Positions 1 to 5,293 of a stretch of 8,344 nt of DNA are shown here, piece after piece. The first letter of the stretch is position 1; every line of letters begins with the position of its first letter. Position numbers and translations under genes: made by a program. Below the pieces are notes generated by a model. That model saw only the letters and a list, made by a program, of their open reading frames with translations, searched no databases and was not told where the DNA came from. Source of the DNA: Acidobacteriota bacterium (lineage in GTDB: Bacteria; Acidobacteriota; Vicinamibacteria; Vicinamibacterales; UBA8438); contig DQEK01000077.1 of assembly GCA_003533545.1 (NCBI GenBank), forward strand, positions 1 through 8,344, written 5' to 3'.

Positions 1-110
1 CAGGGGCCGCACCATTCCGCCCAGAAGTCCACCAGGACGGGTGTGTCCGCCTGGAGCACCGTCTGATCGAAATCGCCGTCGGTGATTTTCAATGTGTGTT
101 CCGAAGCCAT
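1..110 (-). CDS. trxA: Thioredoxin, N-terminal part (cut by window edge)
   Basis: This is the first 36 codons, plus two bases of the 37th, of a thioredoxin read leftward out of the window. Thioredoxin is a small cytoplasmic disulfide reductase that passes electrons from thioredoxin reductase to ribonucleotide reductase, peroxiredoxins, methionine sulfoxide reductase and other targets. The visible protein starts [16 protein letters not shown] and runs into [12 protein letters not shown] at residues 25-36. The redox motif WCGPC is recognisable, and the window ends on 'TG', the first two bases of the second cysteine codon. The ATG (108-110) is preceded by a purine-rich tract on the minus strand (complement of 118-131, reading GGAGGAGGAAGGGA), which supplies the ribosome binding site. 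The gene is divergent from the M1 peptidase gene, with 163 bp between the starts. The family call is secure. The symbol assumes this is the main housekeeping thioredoxin rather than a paralogue. Confidence 0.92.
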   Translation of the reverse strand, partial: MASEHTLKITDGDFDQTVLQADTPVLVDFWAEWCGP

Positions 111-117
111 GGTTGAT

Positions 118-131
118 TCCCTTCCTCCTCC
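118..131 (-). promoter_or_regulatory. Ribosome binding site of the thioredoxin gene
   Basis: The minus strand carries an unbroken purine run with two overlapping GGAGG cores and an AAGGGA segment. The AAGGGA end lies 7 nt from the ATG and the GGAGG cores about 13-16 nt away. It supports the ATG at 108-110 as the start. No convincing -35/-10 pair was found in the divergent 111-273 gap for either gene. Confidence 0.6.
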
Positions 132-273
132 AGTGTTCGTACCCACTCCGCTGTTTGATCGAGACACGCCGCCGCCGGTGAGGGGGCCAACGGCACCCAA
201 GACACCACCTTGGCCAGTGTACCCCGCTTTGCATTTGATATCCTGATCCTGCTTCGTTCTCGATACGAATCCG

Positions 274-2175
274 ATGAGTCCCCGACACATGGGGCCGCTC
301 GTGCCCGTTGCGCTGGTTTTGACCATGGCTTGTGACGAACCTGCGTCCGACCCGGTGCCAGCGACCCCTGCCGAGCCATTCTCCTCCCAACTCGACCGAG
401 ACGCGCACTCGTACGCGAACCCGGATGAAGTCGTCGTCCGGCACTTGGACCTCGACTGGGATATCAATTTCGACCAGCGGACCCTCAGTGGTACCGCGGT
501 ACTACTGATCGAGCGGGTTGCCGATTCAGCCGGCACGCTTCTGCTCGACACCCGTGGGCTATCGATTTCTAGTGTAGAAGTCGCTGGTGGCGCGGGAGTG
601 TGGTTGCCGGCACCGTTCCGACTCGGCGACGAGGACCCGATTCTTGGTACGCCCCTTGAAGTGACGTTGCCTGAAGCCGTCGCCCGCGTGCGGATCGTGT
701 ATGCCACGAGTCCGGATGCGTCTGGGGTCCAGTGGCTCACGCCGGTCCAGACTGCCGGCAAGGTTCACCCGTTCATGTTCACGCAATCCCAGGCCATTCA
801 TGCCCGGAGCTGGATCCCGCTCCAGGATTCACCGGGCGTCCGGGTGACTTATCGGGCCACGGTACGCACGCCAGCTGCGCTCCGGGCGGTGATGAGCGCG
901 ACGAACGACGCCGAGACGCTGCTCGACGGTGAATTCACCTTTGAGATGCTCCAGCCGGTCCCGTCTTATCTGATTGCGCTTGCCGTCGGCGACTTGGAGT
1001 TTCGCGCGATGACGGATCGAACAGGGGTGTATGCCGAACCTACCCTCGTTGAAGCAGCGGCCGCTGAATTTGACGATACCGAGGCCATGATGGTGGTCAC
1101 CGAACGGCTATACGGGCCTTACCGGTGGGACCGTTACGACCTGCTCGTGTTACCACCGAGTTTCCCTTTCGGCGGTATGGAGAACCCGCGTCTCACGTTT
1201 GCCACCCCGACAGTTATCGCTGGCGACAAGAGTTTGGTCGCGCTGGTCGCGCACGAATTGGCGCACTCGTGGTCAGGAAACTTAGTGACCAATGCTACTT
1301 GGCGTGACTTCTGGCTCAACGAAGGTTTCACGGTTTACCTGGAGCGCCGCATTGTTGAGGAAGTGTTCGGTCGCGCACGCGCGGAGATGGAAGCGGCACT
1401 TGACCGCGACGTGCTCACCGCCGAACTCGCGCGTCTCGATGGCCAGGACCAGATCCTGCATGTCGACCTAGTCGGTCGAGACCCGGATGATGGGTTCACG
1501 CAGGTGCCCTACCTGAAGGGAGAACTGTTTTTGCGCCTTCTTGAACAGTGGTTTGGCCGTGATCGCTTTGACAGCTTTCTACGTGGCTACTTCGACCACT
1601 TTGCATTTCGCAGCATCGTCACCGACGACTTCGTAGTCTATCTAAACCAGCATTTGCTTGCCGATGGGACGGATCTCGCGCAGGTCTTACAGATTGACGC
1701 TTGGCTTGAACAGCCTGGACTTCCTGACAATGCCCCCCACTCGGATTCCGATGCGCTCGCTCGCGTCGAGGCGCAGGCGGCCCGTTGGGCGAACGGCGAC
1801 GCCGAGGTCGGCCGATTGGACACTGATTCGTGGGCCACGCAGGAGTGGATTTATTTCTTGAAATCTTTACCCGAGAGCCTGACGGCTGAACAGATGGTCG
1901 AGCTCGATGAGGTCTTTGGGTTTACCCGGGCCGGGAACGCAGAGGTGGTCCATCAGTGGCTACTGATTGCCATCAGAAACGGCTACGAAACGGCTTACAG
2001 TCGGCTCGAAACGTACTTGGTTACGATCGGTCGACGAAAGCTAATCAAGCCGCTCTACGACGAACTCGTGAGGACACCAGACGGGAGAGCTCGCGCCGAG
2101 GCGATTTACCAGATGGCTAGACCTGGTTACCATCCGATTGCGGCATCGTCCATCGACGAGGTGCTCGGTAGGTAG
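274..2175 (+). CDS. M1-family zinc aminopeptidase, LTA4H-like lipoprotein
   Basis: Predicted zinc metallopeptidase (633 aa; human leukotriene A4 hydrolase is about 610) that removes N-terminal amino acids from peptides, probably outside the cytoplasm. The zinc site is HELAH at 327-331 with the third ligand E350 exactly 18 residues after H331. The exopeptidase motif GGMEN is at 300-304. TQSQ (170-173) matches the LTA4H TQCQ substrate-binding strand. Y413 in QVPYLKG aligns with catalytic Tyr383, D405 with Asp375 and F408 with Tyr378. GRRK (586-589) aligns with the LTA4H Arg563/Lys565 carboxylate-recognition pair. The domain order is therefore N-terminal beta domain, thermolysin-like catalytic domain, C-terminal helical domain. 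The N-terminus is hydrophobic and ends LTMAC, which satisfies the PROSITE lipobox pattern, so C20 is probably lipidated. No Shine-Dalgarno site is seen. The ATG at 289 is possible but would lose R4 and H5 of the signal n-region. Family call secure; export and epoxide-hydrolase activity are inferences. Confidence 0.95.
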   Translation: MSPRHMGPLVPVALVLTMACDEPASDPVPATPAEPFSSQLDRDAHSYANPDEVVVRHLDLDWDINFDQRTLSGTAVLLIERVADSAGTLLLDTRGLSISSVEVAGGAGVWLPAPFRLGDEDPILGTPLEVTLPEAVARVRIVYATSPDASGVQWLTPVQTAGKVHPFMFTQSQAIHARSWIPLQDSPGVRVTYRATVRTPAALRAVMSATNDAETLLDGEFTFEMLQPVPSYLIALAVGDLEFRAMTDRTGVYAEPTLVEAAAAEFDDTEAMMVVTERLYGPYRWDRYDLLVLPPSFPFGGMENPRLTFATPTVIAGDKSLVALVAHELAHSWSGNLVTNATWRDFWLNEGFTVYLERRIVEEVFGRARAEMEAALDRDVLTAELARLDGQDQILHVDLVGRDPDDGFTQVPYLKGELFLRLLEQWFGRDRFDSFLRGYFDHFAFRSIVTDDFVVYLNQHLLADGTDLAQVLQIDAWLEQPGLPDNAPHSDSDALARVEAQAARWANGDAEVGRLDTDSWATQEWIYFLKSLPESLTAEQMVELDEVFGFTRAGNAEVVHQWLLIAIRNGYETAYSRLETYLVTIGRRKLIKPLYDELVRTPDGRARAEAIYQMARPGYHPIAASSIDEVLGR

Positions 2176-2501
2176 CACGGACGCAGTATCTGGCGTAACA
2201 TCCGAAACCGTTGGGGTCGATTCGGTTCGCTTAGAGCGACTACCGCGTCGGAAGGGAGCGCGGCGCGTGCCGCGCGCGGATGGAATCGGGCCGTCACCGC
2301 GAGGCGCCGGCGCAATGCCTCTGCGGCGGTCCCGATCTGTCCCGGAGTATTTCGCTAGTCGGTCTGCGACGCCGACATCCAAGGAAGTTGAGAAGGGAGC
2401 CGTTGATTAACAGTCACAGGCACTCAACCAGCTTGGAAGGTCAGGACCGGTCGCGACTGCTGCGGGACGTCCCCGGGGCTGCCGCTTAGACGGCTCGGGC
2501 C
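2176..2501. other. Convergent intergenic region, no gene supported
   Basis: This 326-bp gap lies between the 3' ends of the M1 peptidase gene (+) and the small charged-protein gene (-). Short open frames exist on both strands, but they are arginine-rich, lack ribosome binding sites and resemble no family. The gap contains a strong GC hairpin (2258-2275) and a 10-bp palindrome GGGACGTCCC at 2464-2473. Neither hairpin is followed by a T tract on either strand, so no intrinsic terminator can be called for either gene. Confidence 0.6.
2258..2275. other. GC-rich perfect hairpin after the M1 peptidase gene
   Basis: GCGCGGC (2258-2264) and GCCGCGC (2269-2275) form a perfect 7-bp stem around the 4-nt loop GCGT. 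It lies 83 nt past the M1 peptidase stop codon. There is no T run behind it, so it may stabilise the 3' end or aid termination, but it is not a standard intrinsic terminator. In DNA this GC-rich, a chance origin is possible. Confidence 0.35.
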
Positions 2502-2765
2502 TCAGCCGGTAACTTCTGTCGCCTCTTCTTCTTCCTCTTCCTCGGTGGCCTCAAACGCCGCGAGTCCTTCCTGCTGCCACTCGGTCAGTGGCTGGGGACC
2601 GGCAACGATTCCGTCAAGATCGCGGTCCACGCCAGGCGGTGGCGCCGGGGCCGCCTCGCGACGGTCCTTGGCTTCCTGACGTCTAAGGTCTTTCACCTTA
2701 CGCTGTTCCTGCCGCGCCCGCTCCCGTTGTCGCTTTTGCTGTGTTGGACGTCCACGTGTCGCCAA
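2502..2765 (-). CDS. Small highly charged protein of unknown function
   Basis: An 87-aa protein with a bipolar composition. Residues 1-37 are Arg/Lys/Gln-rich and probably helical, opening with GRPTQQKRQRERARQ at 5-19. A proline linker APAPPPG follows (39-45), then a segment with DLDGIVAGPQP at 49-59, and an acidic tail with seven consecutive glutamates at 75-81. It has no cysteine, signal peptide or membrane segment, so it is probably cytoplasmic. I recall similar short 'GRPT..KR' basic proteins in Acidobacteriota and related phyla, of unknown role; the basic half could bind nucleic acid. The start is TTG (complement of 2763-2765), chosen because a near-perfect Shine-Dalgarno site (GGGAGGTGA on the minus strand) ends about 5 nt upstream and the family-like residues begin right after it. 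It is convergent with the M1 peptidase gene and divergent from the DedA-like gene. Its leader may be structured (see findings). Confidence 0.8.
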   Translation of the reverse strand: MATRGRPTQQKRQRERARQEQRKVKDLRRQEAKDRREAAPAPPPGVDRDLDGIVAGPQPLTEWQQEGLAAFEATEEEEEEEATEVTG

Positions 2766-2770
2766 ATTGT

Positions 2771-2779
2771 CACCTCCCT
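2771..2779 (-). promoter_or_regulatory. Shine-Dalgarno site fixing a TTG start
   Basis: On the minus strand the sequence is AGGGAGGTG followed by ACAAT and then TTG. The core matches the 16S anti-Shine-Dalgarno almost fully and is well spaced for the TTG at 2765. No ATG or GTG in this frame is nearby. The upstream part of the site overlaps a short inverted repeat (2775-2787), so access to it could vary. Confidence 0.75.
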
Positions 2780-2817
2780 GAGAGGGATGAGACCCGACCT
2801 GAGCAGACTAACGGGTC
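2775..2817 (-). promoter_or_regulatory. Potential structured leader of the small charged-protein gene
   Basis: On the minus-strand RNA, GACCCG (complement of 2812-2817) can pair with the downstream CGGGTC (2791-2796). It can equally pair with another upstream CGGGTC (2854-2859, extendable to 8 bp with one G.U). Next comes TCCCT-CTC-AGGGA (2775-2787), a perfect 5-bp stem whose 3' arm is the start of the Shine-Dalgarno site. Alternative pairings upstream of a sequesterable ribosome binding site resemble an attenuator or riboswitch expression platform. Helices this short can arise by chance in GC-rich DNA, and no known riboswitch class is matched. Confidence 0.3.
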
Positions 2818-2893
2818 CGTCGAGTGTGACGCGCTGTAGGGAAAGCGGCTGAAGACCCGTCGGCTCGTGGTGGCTACGCCACCAGAAGGGCAA

Positions 2894-2899
2894 ACTATA
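2894..2899 (-). promoter_or_regulatory. Possible -10 element for the small charged-protein gene
   Basis: TATAGT on the minus strand matches the TATAAT consensus at 5 of 6 positions. No good -35 element lies 16-18 nt upstream; the best candidate is TTAGCG. If used, transcription would begin near 2887, giving a leader of roughly 120 nt that opens with the TGGTGGC-GTA-GCCACCA hairpin (2868-2884). Confidence 0.3.
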
Positions 2900-3195
2900 T
2901 TCAGGCAAGGATACCAGCGCTAACCGCGAAAGGCAAAACTCCGCCGGGCTGCCGTTTTGGGTCCAGCGTCGCTCGTCGGGAGGGTTGGTTGCTGGGCGGT
3001 TCACTAGGGTCGTCCTACTCGTTTTTACTCCGCACAGATTGCCATCCCGATCACGAATTACGCTCGCGAACGGTTTCGGCGAAGCCTTTGTCGGCCTCCA
3101 ATCACATGGATTCTGCGCTCATGAAACATGCGTGCATTGAGGTGCGGCTGGACAGGTTGAACAGACTCGAATCGCTGTCCGCAAGGCGTCGCCAC

Positions 3196-3201
3196 TATAA
3201 T
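3196..3201 (+). promoter_or_regulatory. Consensus -10 element upstream of the DedA-like gene
   Basis: A perfect TATAAT lies 42 nt before the ATG at 3244. No recognisable -35 hexamer sits at 16-18 nt spacing and there is no extended -10 TG, so the promoter might need an activator or be weak. Transcription from it would begin around 3208, which would place all the upstream in-frame codons outside the mRNA and supports the short start of the downstream gene. Confidence 0.4.
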
Positions 3202-3243
3202 CAGGCGGTCCGCCCGTGGGGGTCGCCCTGCCGGGCTTGCTTG

Positions 3244-3837
3244 ATGATGCCCATGAACGGACTCCGCAATAGCTTGCTCGCACTCGGTCTCCCCGGACTG
3301 TTTCTCTTGGCTCTTGTCGATTCCGCCGGTGTTCCCCTGCCTGGTGGGGTCGACGTCGTGTTGATGTTGCTTGCCTGGCAGAATCCGCAACTGTTTTTTT
3401 GGGTGGCGCTCATCGCAGCTGTGGGGTCGACCCTTGGGTGTCTCGTTCTCTATCGCATCGGACGGACTGGTGGCGATGTGGCTATGCGACGCCTCGATCC
3501 GGCCAAACGTGACTGGGTGACGGCGAAGGTTCGTGAGAACGACGTTCTGGCGGTGATGGCTGCCGTACTGGCACCTCCCCCGCTCCCCACGAAGATCTTC
3601 ATGCTTGTTGCCGGGTTTGTTCGGATGGCGTGGCCGCGATTCGCGGCGGCCGTCTTTTTCGCGCGCATGGTCCGCTACACGGGCGAGGCGTATTTGGCCA
3701 TGCGTCTGGGTGACCAGGCCGTGGTGACGCTCCAGCGCAATTACCCCGTGATTGGTGTCCTCCTCGTCATGACGGTCGCAGGGTATCTGGGGGTCCGATG
3801 GCTCCGGCGGCGGCGCGCGGCCGGGGTCATCAGTTAA
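3244..3837 (+). CDS. DedA/VTT-domain inner-membrane protein
   Basis: About 197 aa, predicted polytopic inner-membrane protein of the DedA/VTT ('SNARE-associated') family, whose better-studied members are linked to lipid-carrier recycling and membrane homeostasis. Hydrophobic segments lie at roughly 10-25, 36-45, 50-70, 101-126 and 168-187. Family-like features are DSAGVPLPGGVD (26-37), the proline-rich re-entrant-type APPPLPTK (110-117), and FFARMVRYTGEAYLAMRLG (138-156), with the conserved arginines R141 and R144. The C-terminus is a basic WLRRRRAAG tail, consistent with a cytoplasmic end. ATGs at 3244, 3247 and 3253 are all in frame and none has a good Shine-Dalgarno site. I list the first; 3253 (MNGLRNSLL) is equally plausible. 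The frame continues upstream to 2989, but that stretch looks non-coding and includes the TATAAT at 3196. The substrate cannot be inferred. Confidence 0.82.
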   Translation: MMPMNGLRNSLLALGLPGLFLLALVDSAGVPLPGGVDVVLMLLAWQNPQLFFWVALIAAVGSTLGCLVLYRIGRTGGDVAMRRLDPAKRDWVTAKVRENDVLAVMAAVLAPPPLPTKIFMLVAGFVRMAWPRFAAAVFFARMVRYTGEAYLAMRLGDQAVVTLQRNYPVIGVLLVMTVAGYLGVRWLRRRRAAGVIS

Positions 3838-4075
3838 CCGGGTCCACGGGCTACTTTCTCGAGCTAGGTTCCGGAGGCACACCTGCGGACGCGTCACCGG
3901 TGCGGCCGGGTGTTCATTTCATGCTAGCCGATGAGGGCTCTCACTTACGGAGCGGTATTCTTCCCGTGGGGGTGGTGGTTGTCTCGCGTGCGTGAATCGG
4001 CCCTTGCGTGATTGACCAGGCAGCTTTATCGTTCTTAGTTGCAGGCGTTGATTTTCGGACACCCTGGTTCTTTGC

Positions 4076-4080
4076 GGAGG
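4076..4080 (+). promoter_or_regulatory. Shine-Dalgarno site of the secreted two-cysteine protein
   Basis: GGAGG is placed 5 nt before the ATG at 4086. It rules in that ATG over the in-frame GTG at 4008, which has no ribosome binding site and would bury the signal peptide behind 26 extra residues. Confidence 0.8.
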
Positions 4081-4085
4081 CTCGC

Positions 4086-5123
4086 ATGCGTAATCGATAC
4101 GTCGTGGCGTTTGCGGTGATGGTTCTGGTGGCGGTAGCCCCGGTGGCAGCGGCCGGGCAGGCACCCAATGGGTGGACCGTGCCTCGTACTGCTGACGGAC
4201 ATCCCGACCTCCAGGGTATATGGGCGAGCGACTCAGCCACGCCGTTGCAGCGGCCGGAGGAACTGGCCGACAAGGTGACGCTGAGCGATGAGGAAGTCGC
4301 GACGCTTGCGGCCCGCGCGGCCGAGCTGTTTGATGGCGAGACGGACGCCGCATTTGGAGAGAGCATCTTCCGGGCGGCCTTGGCCGACCGACAGGACTAC
4401 CAGTCCGGTGATGGTGTTACTAAGGAAACTCCCAAGGGTACCGGGAACTACAACCAGTTTTGGTTGATCGACCGGTGGTTTGACAACCGTACCTCACTCA
4501 TCATCGATCCCCCGAACGGACGTATTCCGCCTAGGACGGCCGAAGCGGAGCAGCGAGCGGAGGCAGCGCGTACCGCGCGTCAAGCACGAAGTGCTGCCGA
4601 TCCCCAGACGCTGGCCGACGAGCTGGCCCGCTTGGGTTCTGGACTTCGTTGTGGCGGTGGCCGGGTCCCGTTGACAGGGCGTGGTTACAACAGCAACTAC
4701 CAGATCATCCAGGCTGCCAATTATGTCGCCATCCAGATGGAGATGATGCATGACACCCGGTTGATCCCGATCGGCGGTGAGTCGTCGCAGGCGCGAGGGC
4801 CGCGAAGCGATCTGGGCAACTCACACGGCCGTTGGGACGGAGACACGCTGGTGATCGAGACCACCAATTTGTCCCGCGGGGCCAGCGGCTCGTCGCTGGA
4901 CCTGCGACTGATCGAGCGTTTTACCCGGGTCGGTCCTGACACGTTGCAGTATGAGTACACGATGGACGATCCGTCGACTTGGGTCCAACCCTGGACCGCC
5001 CGTGTCTACATGCGACCGGCTCCTGGCACGGGCGTCATTTATGAGTTCGCGTGCCACGAGGGGAACTATGCGATCGAGCACACGTTACGCGGTGCGCGGG
5101 CGCTGGAACGGGAGGGAAAGTAG
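4086..5123 (+). CDS. Secreted protein of unknown function (PRTADGHPDLQG family)
   Basis: A 345-aa exported protein. MRNRYVVAFAVMVLVAVAPVAAAGQ is a classical Sec signal peptide, probably cleaved near residues 23-25. The mature protein begins with WTVPRTADGHPDLQGIW, a signature I recognise from a large uncharacterised family of secreted proteins abundant in Acidobacteriota and some other environmental bacteria. Other conserved-looking blocks are RTSLIIDPPNGRIPP, GYNSNYQIIQ, HDTRLIPIGG, HGRWDGDTLVIETTN, RFTRVGPDTLQYEYTMDDPSTWVQPW and FACHEGNYAIEHTLRGAR. There are only two cysteines (C189 and C323), both in the mature part and near conserved blocks, so a disulfide or paired role is plausible. No known catalytic motif is visible. 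The gene stands alone, 248 bp after the DedA-like gene and 170 bp before the propeller lipoprotein gene. Coding status and export are secure; function is unknown. Confidence 0.9.
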   Translation: MRNRYVVAFAVMVLVAVAPVAAAGQAPNGWTVPRTADGHPDLQGIWASDSATPLQRPEELADKVTLSDEEVATLAARAAELFDGETDAAFGESIFRAALADRQDYQSGDGVTKETPKGTGNYNQFWLIDRWFDNRTSLIIDPPNGRIPPRTAEAEQRAEAARTARQARSAADPQTLADELARLGSGLRCGGGRVPLTGRGYNSNYQIIQAANYVAIQMEMMHDTRLIPIGGESSQARGPRSDLGNSHGRWDGDTLVIETTNLSRGASGSSLDLRLIERFTRVGPDTLQYEYTMDDPSTWVQPWTARVYMRPAPGTGVIYEFACHEGNYAIEHTLRGARALEREGK

Positions 5124-5260
5124 GAGAAGCGCGGTAGGAACGTTGAGTGCACGCTAGAGGCCTGCGAGAGGTCAGATTTGAGGTGTCCGCGGCCGGATCG
5201 TGATGATTCGATCGTAGTGTGTTTTCGGCGGGTGGGGTGTTTCTAAAACAGGTGGTCCAG

Positions 5261-5278
5261 CAGACGGCATGCCGTCTG
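5261..5278. promoter_or_regulatory. Perfect 18-bp palindrome before the propeller lipoprotein
   Basis: CAGACGGCATGCCGTCTG is its own reverse complement and ends 15 nt before the ATG at 5294. A further GTCC (5255-5258) can pair with GGAC (5278-5281) if three bases (AGC) bulge out and the outermost C.G pair shifts. It could be a dimeric regulator's operator or an mRNA hairpin next to the start codon. No Shine-Dalgarno site stands between it and the ATG. No T tract follows, so it is not a typical terminator of the preceding gene. Confidence 0.4.
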
Positions 5279-5293
5279 GACGATTCTTAACAG

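Larger units (their letters stand above)
2766..3243. other. Divergent intergenic region between small-protein gene and DedA-like gene
   Basis: This 478-bp gap holds the leader of the minus-strand small gene and the upstream region of the plus-strand membrane protein gene. Visible signals are a TATAGT hexamer on the minus strand (2894-2899), a 7-bp hairpin TGGTGGC/GCCACCA (2868-2884), inverted repeats near the small gene's ribosome binding site, and a consensus TATAAT on the plus strand (3196-3201). The DedA-like frame stays open upstream to a TTG at 2989, but that stretch is Cys/Arg/Ser-rich and looks non-coding. I see no tRNA and no known riboswitch. Confidence 0.55.

Noticed and set aside
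2138..2410. Plus-strand 90-codon frame overlapping the end of the M1 peptidase gene.
   Set aside because: Arg-rich composition, no ribosome binding site and no family resemblance; it starts inside a confident gene in another frame.
2884..2965. Plus-strand segment with AGGGCAAAC and GCCGGGCTGCCG resembling parts of the c-di-GMP-I (GEMM) riboswitch.
   Set aside because: The central conserved GACGCAAAGCC element and the GAAA-capped first stem are missing or scrambled, and the next plus-strand gene starts about 280 nt downstream. Two short similarities are not enough; an Infernal search against the GEMM model would settle it.
2989..3243. N-terminal extension of the DedA-like protein from a TTG at 2989.
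   Set aside because: The extra residues are not DedA-like, no Shine-Dalgarno site precedes the TTG, and a consensus -10 element lies within the stretch.
3058..3897. Long minus-strand open frame (279 codons) antisense to the DedA-like gene.
   Set aside because: It is His/Arg/Pro-rich with no family signature and mirrors the GC-rich codon pattern of the real membrane protein gene on the other strand.
4012..4040. TTGACC as a -35 element for the secreted two-cysteine protein gene.
   Set aside because: No acceptable -10 hexamer sits at 16-18 nt; the candidate TTAGTT matches only two or so positions.
4008..4085. Start of the secreted two-cysteine protein at GTG 4008.
   Set aside because: It would put 26 residues before a textbook signal peptide and ignore the GGAGG at 4076-4080.
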